From NCBI GenBank assembly GCA_963989245.1, contig OZ022344.1, positions 71,269,809-71,333,808 on the forward strand: a stretch of 64,000 bases of DNA. The letters run 5' to 3'. This document shows, one piece after another, positions 41,563 through 54,200 of the stretch; the stretch's first letter is position 1; every line of letters begins with the position of its first letter. The DNA comes from Nansenia antarctica. Its lineage: Eukaryota; Chordata; Actinopteri; Argentiniformes; Microstomatidae. The notes beneath the pieces are model-generated. The model was not told the origin of the DNA. It did no database searches and saw only the letters and a list, made by a program, of their open reading frames with translations. The position numbers and the translations under genes are program-made.

Positions 41563-42831
41563 TGTTATTCTCATGCTAAAATCGACTGTAAATCCAGATT
41601 TTAAAGTTGATATTCTTCCCCGTGGAGCATGCCCCCATAACCTGTGCCCCACTCAAAATGTTTAGCACCAGCCGCCACTGAACCCTACCCTCCCCTAGCC
41701 CCCATAGTCAGGAGGGTCCTTATAGCAAAAGGCAAACTATACAGTTTATACGGTTTATGTGTGCATGTGTGCCAAAATCTACTACAATGGCGCTACGTGT
41801 GGACACGGGATTTCTAGACGTTATTTGCGTTGATGGCCTTCCATAGTGGAGAAGCGCCATTAGTACCTCCGTGTGCTCGTCCAGACCAGGCGACACGGAC
41901 ATAAACTGATAACAAGTTCCGCCAACATTCTATAGTGTTATATATATTAACAACATTCTATAGTGTTATATATATATATAACAACATTGTATAGTGTTAT
42001 ATATAACAACATTGTATAGTGACAGAATAGCCTATCTCTGCAGACAGAAGTGGTCAGTAGTAACATGTTAGACAGTGAGGCAGCGAGCTGAGACAAAGGA
42101 CTACTCACCCCGACACTCAGAGTCTCCCGTCCTCCTTGTTGACTGTAGAGATGTTTTCATACGCAGTAAAGGAAACCAAATACAGAGATGTAACTATTCT
42201 AACCGTTCTGGTTCTTCTTGTTCTTTTGGCTTTAGCGGCAGCTCGCATCCCAGATGTTTAGTGATGTGTCCTTCCGTGTCGAGTAACCGAGGCATGTGTT
42301 GATGACGTATATGGTAAGAGGCGCGTGTTGATGACGTATATGGTAACCTGCCGGCCGTACCACGTGACTGAATCGGGAAGTGGAGTTCTGTAGAGTAATG
42401 TGCATTTTTTCCCCATAGGCCTACATTATATATCATGTATGTTTGATTTTACATGTTCATATTTATAATTTAAAATGACATTGTTTCTCCACAGTTACTG
42501 ACCTGTCTGTGTTGTTGTTGTTCCTGTAGAGTAATGTGCATACGCGTATGTAACGTCCATATTTGTATTTTTCCGTGTGTGTGTGTTGGGGGTTTTCTTC
42601 TTTTACTTCTACACTCCAAGAGTTTGGATTTGAAATCAAACAATTACTATGAGACACCCAGCGTAGCCTATAGCCTATACATTATATTAATTGATAAATT
42701 ATATTATAGGCTATATGAATAACTGAAAGAATGTAGTCCAGAAGAACAAGAAGTCTGTAGGCTCTGTCTGCTGTAAACAATAGCCCTGAGGTGAGGTATA
42801 GTATCTCTGTACGGGGGGGGCACTAGTGGGT
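41563..42831. other. No clear gene; short satellite
   Basis: At about 41919-42020 ACATTCTATAGTGTTATATAT repeats about four times. TTCTGTAGAGTAATGTGCAT occurs twice (about 42387 and 42526). A 33-residue frame on the minus strand at about 42292 is too weak to call. Confidence 0.45.
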
Positions 42832-43036
42832 GGTTCTGCCCCTGCGGAGGACAGCTGATCGGACGGCCTGTTCTTGGCCGAGTCGCTGGTCCTGGATGGT
42901 GACGCGGTGGCTGGGCGGGAGGGGGTGGAGGAGGTGATGTTGAAGGGACAAAAAGCTAGAATAACAGGAGAATTATAGTTCGTATAGCCTGTTGCATATA
43001 GGGGAGGCTATTGTGTTTTTACAGACCTGAAACACG
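42832..43036 (+). repeat. 205-bp segment duplicated at 45.96 kb
   Basis: TCTGCCCCTGCGGAGGACAG to ACAGACCTGAAACACGT, about 95% alike by eye with 45964-46178. The copies flank the LINE insertion. Confidence 0.85.
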
Positions 43037-43344
43037 TTTTGTATTCGTATATAGGCTAGACCTACATGAATGTGCAACAATACTATGTGCAATATGACAA
43101 CCCTGATTGATTGATTGATTGAAAACTTTATTAGAAGGTTTGCAGAAGTAGGTACATGAAAGTACATATTACATACAAGGTCAACTAAAAGGATAAAACC
43201 CCAAGAAAGCCACTGGCTTATTTCAATTGGGGTCCTTGATTCTCAATTCATCGTTACATGTAAGACAGACAAAAGAAAAAAACTAGTACTATCTACAAGA
43301 TAATACAGACAAATAACTATTACTATCTACAAGATAAACATACA

Positions 43345-44788
43345 CAGGGTTCGAGTTATGTGGGAGCCAATGGGAGCTGAGCTCCCATAGAGATGGTCTG
43401 AGACTCTCTGAGCTCCCATGAAGGCAGTAAAATCAAAAATCTGTGGGGGTCGCTAATAATACATTACCACAACTTTTATTTGATCAAAATGTCAATGTAA
43501 TGAATATTATTTAATTTATATTATAAATATTGTAAAATAAACACGTTTTCCAAAAGAGCTACGCGCACCATTAATCTCCTGTGAATGACAGTTGGCCTTT
43601 GACTGCCTGCACTTCACCACCAAGACACCATGGGGCGCAGTAGAATATTGTGCAACAGCAAAAGGTTGATTAATCAGCTGTGCGGTAAACCGTTGGAACA
43701 CACAGTGCACAGCTGATTAATCAATTAAACCAATAGAGTGAGACAGGATATGTTCATATACCAGTTGCCTTTCAGGAAGTAGTGAGATCGTGCACCTAGC
43801 CTATTATTGAGAAGCAAACATTCATTCATTAGCTATACAGGAGTATATACATACAGTAGCTACCATGCCGCCCAAAAAAAGGCAATTTTTTGACCCTCTC
43901 CCGTTCATCCAATCTTGGATAAAGAAAGAACATCGGACGTCAGCATCATGGGTTCCAGGACCGCGACCGCAGCCTACTGAAAACAGACCAAACAGGTCTA
44001 TCTTGTCTCCGTAAAGGTAAGGTGGCTTTTACTTTTTACTAACCTAGTGTACATGTATTTTTCGCTCCTTCTGTATAGCAAAAATAACACAATTATTGGC
44101 CGAGATACATGTGTGACTATCGCTTTTATAGCTGTTGTTTCATGTGGGGCTGTTGATGTGGTGAAATGAGTAGCCTGCAGCTGTAGCGTCAGGATATGTT
44201 GGTATTTGAGGAGGAGGATGAGGATGAGGATGATGTTTCGGTACCGGTACCGTTTTTAAAGTATCGATTTGTCACCGGTATCGAATAAAACCCAAACTGT
44301 ACCCAACCCTAACTATATGTTTACATGCCAACTAATTAGCTAATTCATTTCTGTCATTTAGAGCTGAGGGGAGCAACAGAGAGACGGACAACAGGACAGT
44401 AACAGAGAGACAACGGGAGAGGAGAGCAATAGAGACAGAACTGAATGCACTGAACTTTTTTTTTAATTCTTTGCATTATTAACACTGTTGTGTTATTGTG
44501 TTATTAAAGTGTTTAAGTGTTTTATGGTAAAGCATTATGAGTGGTGTGTGTGCAGGGTGCTCGTGAGTTGTATATTTTGGGGAGGGGGGAGGCTTGTGTA
44601 AGGGGGCGGGGGGTCCTCACACAAAGGAGTAGCCTAGGGCCACTGACCACCTTAATCCGCTACTGCCTATAGCTAATTAAAACTTGTAAGTCCCATCGCT
44701 GTGTGGGCATGATTCGCGCGTGCATGAGAACATTTCGCACTGTTATTTTGGAGACCCCCACAGAGATCAGCTTATAACTCGAACCCTG
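43345..44788. mobile_element. hAT element inside the LINE 3' end
   Basis: 1444 bp; ends CAGGGTTCGAGTTAT and ATAACTCGAACCCTG; perfect 8-bp target duplication AACATACA. On the plus strand, MPPKKRQFFDPLPFIQSWIK at 43866 looks like the N-terminus of a ZMYM-like hAT transposase. The rest is lost. A poly-T run is near 44458. Confidence 0.95.
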
Positions 44789-44941
44789 AACATACATCCA
44801 TCATGGGAAGAACAATACAACAAAACATAAGGTATGTACAGCGGGTAGGACAGGTGGGGACATACACCACAGGTGGGGGCGGGGGACAAAACACAAAGTA
44901 TGTACAGTGGGTAGTTCGGGTCTTTTAATCTGATTTTTGAT

Positions 44942-45580
44942 TTAGAGGGTCCAGTTACGGATTGCAGCCTCCTGTAAATGTTTTTTGAGAGTGGTTTTGA
45001 AGGTGGGCAGTGTTTTGCACTCCTTTAAGATTATAGGAAGGGCGTTCCACATTTTTACTGCATAGTTTGCAAACGAGTTTAACCCCTTGTTTGTGGTGCA
45101 ACGCGGTTGAACGTGGTTCGTGGAGCTTCCTCTGGTGTTGTATGTGTGGACGTTGTTCACTTTTTGGAAGTATGTTGACAGGTACTTGGGTGTCTTTGTG
45201 GTGTAGCGTATCTTGAAGACCAGGCCCAGTGCAAGCTGCTGCACTCTGTCAACTACTCGTAGCCAATCAAGGCTCAAAAAATGAGCAGCGGTTAGATGTG
45301 TCCTAGGGTTGAGGCCTAGCAGAAGCCTAACCAGTTTATTTTGGGCTGTCTGGAGTCTTGTTTTATGGGCCTTTGTGGTTCTATAGTACCATGATGTTAC
45401 GGCATAGTCGAAGTGACATTGAATGAGAGCTCCTGATAGGGTCCTCAGTGTGTTTTTACTGACAAGTGAGGATATCCTGTACAAGAATCTAGTTCTATGG
45501 TTCACTTTTTTGATTACTTTTGCTGCCATTTTATCTCCGGAAAGATTTGCCTCTAAGATGGAGCCCAGGTATGTGTACAT
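44942..45580 (-). pseudogene. LINE reverse transcriptase C-terminus (CR1/L2 group)
   Basis: 212 residues covering the thumb and beyond (YLGSILEANLSGD, GALIQCHFDYAVTSW, NKLVRLLLGLNPRTH, FANYAVKMWNALP, NWTL then stop). Pattern fits the CR1/L2/Jockey side of LINEs. The polymerase palm is missing because of 5' truncation. The same C-terminus is seen at 59.82 kb. Confidence 0.85.
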
Positions 45581-45604
45581 AAGGTTCAGATATAGGAAAA
45601 GTTA

Positions 45605-45840
45605 GGATATTTATAGCATAGCATAGAGTACAGCACAGTGTTTTATTGTATAGTATAGTAGTACAGTATAGTAGATAGTGTACATAGCCTTTATTTATGT
45701 AAATCAGCTCTTTTCCCTTTTTTATTTTACCCTCTTGTTTTTAGTCTTTTTTCCAAGCACCAGGGGAGCCCCCCCTTCTACATTTTGTTGTATGGTACCT
45801 GTACTGTATTAATGACAATAAAGACCATTCATTCATTCAT
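45605..45840 (+). mobile_element. LINE/SINE 3' tail (ATTC repeat)
   Basis: Ends GACAATAAAGACCATTCATT with CATTC repeats; the same tail, inverted, lies at 41007-41095 within a hAT fragment. Confidence 0.7.
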
Positions 45841-46330
45841 TCTGATAGGTTCAAATTAAGAACCCCCCCCCCCACCTCACTTTTCTACGAAATGTAACAT
45901 AGTTCTTCTGATATTTATACTGGACATGTTGTTGTTGTCGTTTTTCAAACCACTGGGTTATAGATTCTGCCCCTGCGGAGGACAGCTGATCGGACCGGCC
46001 TGTTCTTGGCCGAGTAGCTGGTCCTGGATGGTGACGCGGTGGCCGCCGGGCGGGAGGGGGTGGAGGAGGTGACGTTGAAGGGACAAAAAGCTAGAATAAC
46101 AGGAGAATTATAGTTCGTATAGCCTGTTGCGGTGTATAGGGGAGGCTATTGTGTTTTTACAGACCTGAAACACGTATGTAGGCTACATAGACCTACATTA
46201 TTCTGATAGGTTCAAATTAAGCCACCCCCCCCCCCCCCCCACCTCACTTATCTACGAAATGTAACATAGTTCTTCTGATATTTATACTGGACATGTTTTT
46301 TGTTTTTTTTCAAACCACTGGGTTATAGAA
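45841..46330. repeat. Local tandem duplication around a 205-bp unit
   Basis: TTCTGATAGGTTCAAATTAA with the following poly-C and TACGAAATGTAACATAG blocks occurs at 45841-45962 and 46200-46325, enclosing a copy of the 42832-43036 segment. Confidence 0.8.
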
Positions 46331-47340
46331 AAGCTATTCATTATTTTAAAAAACTATTCCAGTTAAAAATGTAGCCGGTCCGCTTCAGATCCCCACTAGA
46401 AAAGGTATGCTTAAAAGTAGTAACTACAGTAGGTATAATCAGAATGGAAAAATAAATCATGTACTGACAGTTATTTGGAGATTCTTAAAGGCTGTCATGA
46501 GACAAATCAACTAAGTCAACATTGTGGTTTAGACATTTAAACACAAAAAAGTAGACAGACAGTAGGCAATCTTGCCATGTGGTCCATTATCCGACAAGGC
46601 AGTCTAGAACATTCTCTCCACTTTTTTATACCAAAATTAATTAAATCGATAAACATCAGTTACTTTGAAAAAACAACTAATTACTGATATGATGAGTTTT
46701 TGTGTGACTATGCCAAATTTTGTGTACCTATCAAATATTGCAATACTCATTGTTTAACCTTAAACATACTTTAAGTGTGCCCACTCTCAGTAGTAAACAA
46801 CATTCTTAGGAGCAGGCATATACCATATCAAGTAACAGTGAGACCAGTTTAACTCTAAGGACATACCCCAGTGGTCAGCAGAGCAGAACAGCATGAACAC
46901 AGGATAGCCATGTATGGGAACTAATGTCAGTATTGTAAGTTACGAGGTAAAAGCTATTTCCTATCTGAGAACGGTATATAAGCTGTAACAAACATCAGTA
47001 CTTTGCTTGGCATCTCTTTATGCCACAGCCAGGCTCGGCACCAGCCGCAGCCAAGCTCGACATCTCCTATGTCGTAGCCATGCTTGAAGCATGGACTTAA
47101 CAGAGCATGCTGCCTTGGAAACATCTGTACATGGGAATGCAACCCAGATCTGCCTAATACAATGATTACGATTCAACCTTCTCTCTGAGTCATCAATATA
47201 TCATCTCCGGCCACTTGACCAAGAAAGATCTCCATCTCGTCTTGATTTGCAACATCACCAAGTCCTCAAAGCTCTTTAATCCATTGTTCACATTCTGGAG
47301 GACAGAGAGTGGGATACATAGCTAGACACAGACACCGTTT
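46331..47340. other. No gene recognised; possible solo LTR with TATA box
   Basis: Downstream flank of the MYB-hAT gene. ACGGTATATAAGCTG near 46972 resembles a TATA box, and the stretch from there to about 47200 has LTR-like composition, but no paired copy or target duplication was found. Confidence 0.35.
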
Positions 47341-48210
47341 TCATTTCAGCACATCCCGTTTTGCTGAGCCATTCGACTTCCTCCCCTCCTTCCCCTCCTT
47401 CCCCTCCCTACCCTTGAGGGACTCCCTGTACAGCAGCAGTCTCTCCGTGGTGTGGGGGGGCAGCCGGCTCCTCTTGGCCCTGACGATGCAAGAGGCTATG
47501 GGGTAGAGGCGGTCGAAGCCCCCTGAGGTGGCAGGGACAGCCAGCAGCTTCCTGGCTGCATTCTGGAGTTGGGGGAACCTCGAGGCAGCTCTCCAATAGG
47601 CCTGGGATGGCCAGTCTCCATCCAGCGGGGGCTCGGAGAGGTACTGGTTTAGCTCGGAGAGCTTCATGGTTTTGGCTGCCGGTTGGAGGAAGCTGAAGAT
47701 GGATTTGCGTTTGATGTTGGAGCTGTTGTTGCTGTTGGAGCTAGAGGCCTCAGAGTCCCTCTGGCATTCCTCCTCCTCGCTCTCCTCCTCCTGCTTCACA
47801 GTGACCTTCACCACCTCCTCCTCCTCTACCACCGGAGAAGTAGCAGGAGAAGGAGAAGACCCCTGATCGCTCACCACTGACTCCACCAGCACCAAAGCCT
47901 GGAACTTGGAAGGTGCGGTCAGGGTGGCACTCTCCTCCTCCTGCTTGGCTTCATTGAAGGGCTGCAGCTTGATGCGAGGGTCCAGGACGGTGGCCAGGAT
48001 TAGGTCTCTCTGGAGGATGAGAGGCTGGAAGTGGGTGTGAAGCCCTGAGCGGAGAGCCTTACAGAAGTGGCTGTAGTTGGTGGCGCGCGTCTCCAGGGTC
48101 TTGTCGAGGCCGATCAGGGAGGGGATGATGAGGGAGACAGTGGAGGCGTCACTCTGGAGCACCTGGATGGCCTCCTCAAATGGCTCCAACAGCCCGATGA
48201 TGTCCACCAC
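47341..48210 (-). CDS. MYB-hAT exon 8: hAT C-terminal half
   Basis: Acceptor CTGAATAG, starts GTG GTG GAC in phase 0, 289 codons to a stop at 47341. LDPRIKLQPF, an acidic low-complexity insert rich in Glu and Ser, then the hAT dimerisation region (QYLSEPPLDGDWPSQAYW, VPATSGGFDRLYPIA). Where active hAT proteins have SERVFS this has FDRLYP, so the conserved Glu is missing. A basic Lys/Arg tail ends the protein. Confidence 0.85.
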   Translation of the reverse strand: MVDIIGLLEPFEEAIQVLQSDASTVSLIIPSLIGLDKTLETRATNYSHFCKALRSGLHTHFQPLILQRDLILATVLDPRIKLQPFNEAKQEEESATLTAPSKFQALVLVESVVSDQGSSPSPATSPVVEEEEVVKVTVKQEEESEEEECQRDSEASSSNSNNSSNIKRKSIFSFLQPAAKTMKLSELNQYLSEPPLDGDWPSQAYWRAASRFPQLQNAARKLLAVPATSGGFDRLYPIASCIVRAKRSRLPPHTTERLLLYRESLKGREGKEGKEGRKSNGSAKRDVLK

Positions 48211-51200
48211 CTATTCAGTTCAAGGTTTAGTTTAGTTTGTTCAGTTGGACATAAAGAGAAGGCCAAATACTGTACATAAACAAACAAGAGGGCCGCTGCT
48301 CTGCCACTACGTAAACATTTCAGAGAAAAACTGATTAAAAAAATCCTACAAATTTAGTAATGACTAACTATCTTTGATCGCCAATGACATCGTTGTTAGA
48401 AGCGAAAACTAAAGTGAAAGGGTTAGGGTATCACGTGTTTGATATAATTTGTTATTCCATTCCATGCATGGAGAAGAGCCTCACCACAAATAACAAAAAG
48501 ACAAACATTAAACTATAACAGCAAACATTAAACCATACCTGTTCCCGCTTGGCCCTGACCATGGGCGGGGAGCTGGAAGAGTCTTTGGCCTCGATGCGGG
48601 CCAGGGCCAGGAGGGTCATAACGGACCCCCACGTGGCCTCCAGGACCATCCGCCGTATGCACACAAAGGTGGAGTTCCAGCGGCAGCTCTGTGGGGAGGA
48701 GGAGGGGGCAAGGGAGAGGCCGCACTCCTTCAGCAGCACCTCGTTCCAGTAGGCACTGCGACGGAAGAACGCAATGACATTGGTGACCTGGGAGAGGAGG
48801 TTATCGACCACGCGTGAGTTCTTCAGTGCCTCTTTGATGACCAGCTGTAGTGTATTGGCGATACAGCTGAACCGTGACCCTAACGTGACCTCTGAGAAGT
48901 CTTCGGCACTGGGGGGAACCTGGTCGTCCAGAAACGCCAGCATCTCCTCCTCGTCGGGGTCACCCCTCTGCGACGAGCACATGATCTTGTAGTCGCAGAA
49001 GAGGTCATAGGTTGAGATGGTGTGCTTGGCCTCGCTGGTGATGACGTAACCCACGTTGTAAGGGAAGAGCCCGTAGCTTAGCAACACAGCCTCCAGCTCC
49101 CTCGCCACACCGGCGTGCATGTTCTTCTGACCCACGTGACGGAATGCCACGGTTGGCCGGTGGATCTGCCAGTCGTCATCAAGGAAGTGCAGCTGCACGG
49201 CCACGATGGGCTCAGCGTATTGGCTGGCCCAGACATCGAGGGTGACGTGTACCATGGCATTGCCCCCGGAGACGGTGGACAGACAGTTCTTCAGCCGGCC
49301 AATCAGTTTCGGTTTAACAGCCTTCTCCACCTCGTCGTAGAGACGCAGCCCCACCCTCCGCTGGGAGAGCCGCTGGTACTGGGGAGCGATGGACGCCATG
49401 AAAGTCCTGAACCCGGAACCTTCCACGAAGCTGAGGGGGAGCATGTCCTCTGCTATCATCCTCAGCACGTCTCCCTTGATGTTCTTCAGCTTGGACACAG
49501 CGGGGCCACTGGAACCGGAGCTGGGGGTAGAGGAGGGGCTGTGGGAGTCTCTCCTGCCAGGGACAGAGGAGTAGACCACAGACTTCAGCTTGGCCTGGCG
49601 ATGGTCCTTCCTCTGCTTCATCTTCAGCTTGGGGGTCACATTCTGTCTCATCTATAGGGAACACAGATGGGGCAAGACGTTTTATAAAAGGCAACTTACA
49701 TCACACAGCCTATTATGTAATAAACACAATCATAATCTATGTATGACTATATGATAAAATTAGGGCTGTCAATGTTAACGCGTTAACACTCGCGAGGAGG
49801 CGGAGTTGGAGAGGAGAGAGTGATAGAGGTTTAGGTCATCAGAGAGGCCAGTTTTTCTCCCTTTCCTCTCAACTGCCCTGAGCTCTATTCTACAAGCATG
49901 TAGCGTTTCAGAGGAGGGAGGATGCAGCATCCTCCACCCTCCTGTCCGCTCTCACCTCATCCTTCGACGCCCTCTGTCCACTAACCTTGAAGCGAGCACG
50001 ATCCTCTCCTCGTGCTCCCTGGCTCTCTGAAACGCTACATGTTTGTAGAATAGAGCTCAGGGCAACTGAGTTTGTAAGTAGAGTATTGTAAGTAAATACT
50101 AGTATTTTAGAATATAAAATTTTTTAATCGATTGACAGCACTAGATCAAATATATTTCATATATGATAAAATTTGTGAAATATAAAACATTTTATTTTCC
50201 CACAAGGAAAAAGGCCATCGCATTCTTACCACCTCTGGAGGTTCCGGCTCAGATTCTAAAACAACATCACAGCGGAAGTCCACCTGGAGGAGAAGATAGA
50301 AGGTTGGTTACTACAAAACGACTACAATCAAATCATTTAATCTTGAAACAATTAACAAGATGCATTCATTGAAAAAACTGGTTGTTTTGCGTGTGTAGCG
50401 TTACCTACATCCTGGTCTAAAATAGGCTCCAACTACACAACACAACAATATAGATCTGTCTCTAAAGAAATATTGAATTCAATAAAGAACTCTTCTGGTA
50501 TGAATATGGCATAGGTCTGACATCACATTTTTCCAGACCATGTCAATTGTTTGTGTTCTCCATACATTTCCAGGTCTGGAAATGGTCATTATTTCATTCC
50601 ACTTTCCAGACCTGCATAGGAACTATGCAGTTGGTATACATGAAGACGACAGAAGATGGCTGACCTCTCCCTGCTCCAGTGTAGATTCAGAAGGTATAGT
50701 GACGCCCCCCTCCATTACATAACATCCCATCTCTGCTTTGCGTCTGATAGTGGAGTTCCAGTGGTTTTTCACTGCATTGTCCGTCCTGTCAGAGGGGTAG
50801 AGAAACAGAGCTGTGATCTAATATGCTGTGTGTCATACCTACCCAACTATAATCAGATGGAAGCAACACTATTCTATTAATCTGTTGACCAGTAACACAG
50901 AGATATCATTGTGTCTATGTCCGTCCATTCTGAATCATAAGATCCTGCTAGGATTGACATATCACAAAAAACCTTACAATAGCAATGAATGCAATGACAG
51001 TAACATACTCTGACCATCAATTCTCAACAATTTCTAACAGACACTAAGCAACCCAATCAGACATACAGTATATCTCAAAAGTGAGTACACCCTTTAGATT
51101 TGTGCAAATATTCTGTTATATCCTTTCAGGGGATAACATTATCCTACTGAAACTTTGATATAACTTTAAGTAGTCAGTGTGCTGCTTGAATAACAGTATA

Positions 51201-54200
51201 CAGTGTTTCCCCTAGGTTTGCTGCCTTGGGGGGGTGGCATGGACCGTGGCATGGACCCCCTCCCCAGGGGGTAAGACCCTGCGACATACCAGCATCATGT
51301 CCAGGGAGTGTACTAACTTGTACATTAAGCCGCCTCACGCTACGGAAACAGGAGATAGGCTCCTGCCCTATGGGCCATTAGGCTCGAGAACCATCGGTTC
51401 TCAAGGCTACTTACTTATGTGGTCTTGACTACCTGTCCACTTTCTCACCTGGTTCTTGCGCTCTCTCTCTCTGGTGCACCATCCTGCTCTCTCTCCTTCT
51501 CTCCCTCTCTATCCTCCTCTCTCCCTCTTTTGCTGTCAACCAAAAGGCAAACATAACAACCGAGTATTTATAATCTAATAAGAGGTATAAATTGATCCAT
51601 ATCAATTTATAACATAATTATAATTGAATATTGGATTGCTGTGGGCAATGCAGTCAGATAATGTCATTTTGACTTTACTCTCTCACCTGAAAAAAATGTG
51701 TATGTCCAACTATAAAAAACTGACATTTCCAATGCTTCAATCCACTGACCATGTACTGTAAATATGCCATTATGGTATTACCATAAAGCCCAATTCTAGC
51801 AGAATAAGAAAGATGGTATATCTACTTTAAGTAAAATAATAAAGTGCATCCAGTTAGCTCTTTAGCTGGCATGTGTGCAGCAGACTAGCTCATCTAATCA
51901 CCTCTGAGCTAGCTAGTTAGCTTGCTAGTTCTTTGACACCAGGGCTGCCAAGTTTCACCAAAAGTTTGGAGTGAGATTTTGTGACCCAAAACCGCGGCCC
52001 CTCTCTCCCACCCAATTATTTGTGCTAGTTATCTGCAATTTGACATACTTAACCACAACATTCACACCTCCCACCCTAACCTAAGTATAACAACCATGTC
52101 ACAGTTGGTGATGAGGGTGTTGGCCACTTCTCTTAAAAATACATACATCGCGTGTATGTGAGTCGAAGAAATTGCAGCTCACAGACAAGTTTATTTAGTG
52201 CAAAAAACCTTGTGATATTAATAAACAACTTGCGGTTTGAAAGTACCAGTAGGCTACCAGATACGATGTTGTATGCACATACTGGCTACGTTCTTACATG
52301 CAGCTCGCGTGAACACAGATTCTTCCATCAGCGCCTCCCGCTTCGATTGCAGACTCAAGTTAACGCACGTGCAGAAAGATGCACGTTTCCAGTCAGATGG
52401 ATTTTTTTAATTTTTACCCCAAATATATATATATATATATATATATATTAACCCAAATCAACATAACAGGGGGTAATTTCCGTATGACATTTTCTCTTAT
52501 CTTTTTGACTCCAAGACCCAAGATAATGAATGTGATATGATGTTCAAAATTGGTGAAGTGTCCCTTTAACCAAACCCTTCACCCTAACCTCAGGAGGGGA
52601 AGTCCCAGAGAGGCAGGGGGCTTTTTTGTGAGGCCCACTGCCAAGGTGTGAGCGTGTGTGTGATAAACAGCCAAGGCAGGATACGTACAGGCAAGGCCAA
52701 CTGACGGTAGAACTAGCATACTTAACCACAACATTCACACCTCCCGCCCTAACCTAAGTATAACGACGATGTCACCGTTGGTGATGAGGGTGTTGGCCAC
52801 TTCTCTTAAAAATACATACATCGCGTGTATGTGAGTCGAAGGAATTGCCGCTCACAGAGAAGTTTATTTCATGCAAAAAACCTAATGATATTAATAAACA
52901 ACTTGCGGTTTGAAAGTACCAGTAGGCTACCAGATACGATGTTGTATGCACATTTTTTATTTGATTTGATTAATTGACCAAAAAAAATACAATACATCGG
53001 CCAAGCAATGATCCTACTTGTGATTGTCAGGGATAGAGCGATAAAGTCTGTGACTTGTTTCCGTCGCTGTCCCTGGTGTTAGAGACTTGCTACGTTCTTA
53101 CATGCAGCTCGCGTAAACACAGGTTCTTCCATCAGCGCTCGCCTCCCGCTTCGACTGCAGACTCAAGTTAACGCGCGTGCAGAAAGATGCCATGAAACTC
53201 TTGTCCGGTAGCTTTCTTTCAAGGAATTAAAAAAATAAAAGTCCCGTAATACAATTGTCTATGCGAGACTACTGGTGGACTAACGTTACCAACGATTCGG
53301 GTTGGTTGCATTTAAAAAAAGCTGATATTTTAGCCTGCTTGTCAGATGTTTGGTGTTTACGTCCGTAATAATTCCTCTTTCTTGGGGGCGGGGGGTTCCG
53401 TTCCCCAAGGCAATGGTAGGGGAAACACTGGTATAGATTTATTGTCCTTTGAAAATTACTCAGTACACAGCTGTTAGTGTCTAAACAGCTGGCAACAAAA
53501 GTGAGTACACCCCATAGTGAACATGTCCTAATTGTGCCCAATGATGTTGTTTTCCCGCCCTGGTGTCATGTGACCCGTTAGTGTTACAAGGATTCAGGTG
53601 TAAATGATAAGCAGGGCTGTTAAATTTGGTGTTTTGGGCACAATTCTCTCTGAATGCTGGACAACATGGCACCTCATGGCAAGGAACTCTCTGAGCGGCT
53701 GAAAAAAAGGATTATTGCGCTTCACAAAGATGGCCTTGGCTATAAGAAGATTGCCAACACCCTGAAAATGAGTTGCAGCACAGTGGCTAAGATCATACAG
53801 CGGTTTTCCAGGACAGGTTCCACTCGAACAGGCCTCGCCAGGGTCGACCAAATAAGTTGAGTCCACGTGCTCAGCGTCATATCCAGAGGTTGGTTTCCAA
53901 AAATAGACGTGCGAGTGCTTCCAGCATTGCTGCAGAGGTTGCAGAAGTGGGATGTCAGCCTGTCAGTGCCCAGACCATACGCCACACACTGCATCAAATC
54001 AGTTTGTATGGCCGTCGCCCCAGACAGAAGCCTCTTCTGAAACCGATGCATAAGAAAGCCCGCAAACAGTTTGCTGAAGACAATGAATCCAAGAACATGA
54101 GTTACTGGAAACATGACCACAGTCAAGCATGGTGGTGGCAGCATCATGGTCTGGGGCTGCATGAGTGCTGCCGGCACTGGGGAGCTGCATTTCATTGAGG

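Larger units (their letters stand above)
43105..45600 (-). mobile_element. 5'-truncated LINE, split by a hAT element
   Basis: Minus-strand non-LTR element: C-terminal reverse-transcriptase region (45580-44942), 3' untranslated part, ATCA tail at 43105. The hAT at 43345-44788 splits the 3' part. The tail matches the pieces at 0.9 and 60.2 kb. Confidence 0.88.

Noticed and set aside
42194..42436. Small minus-strand frame with a Pro-Lys-rich end as a zinc-finger gene first exon
   Set aside because: No donor in phase with the downstream exons and no supporting similarity.
44942..45580. Host protein of 212 residues
   Set aside because: LINE reverse-transcriptase C-terminus with a LINE tail downstream and a sister copy at 59.8 kb.
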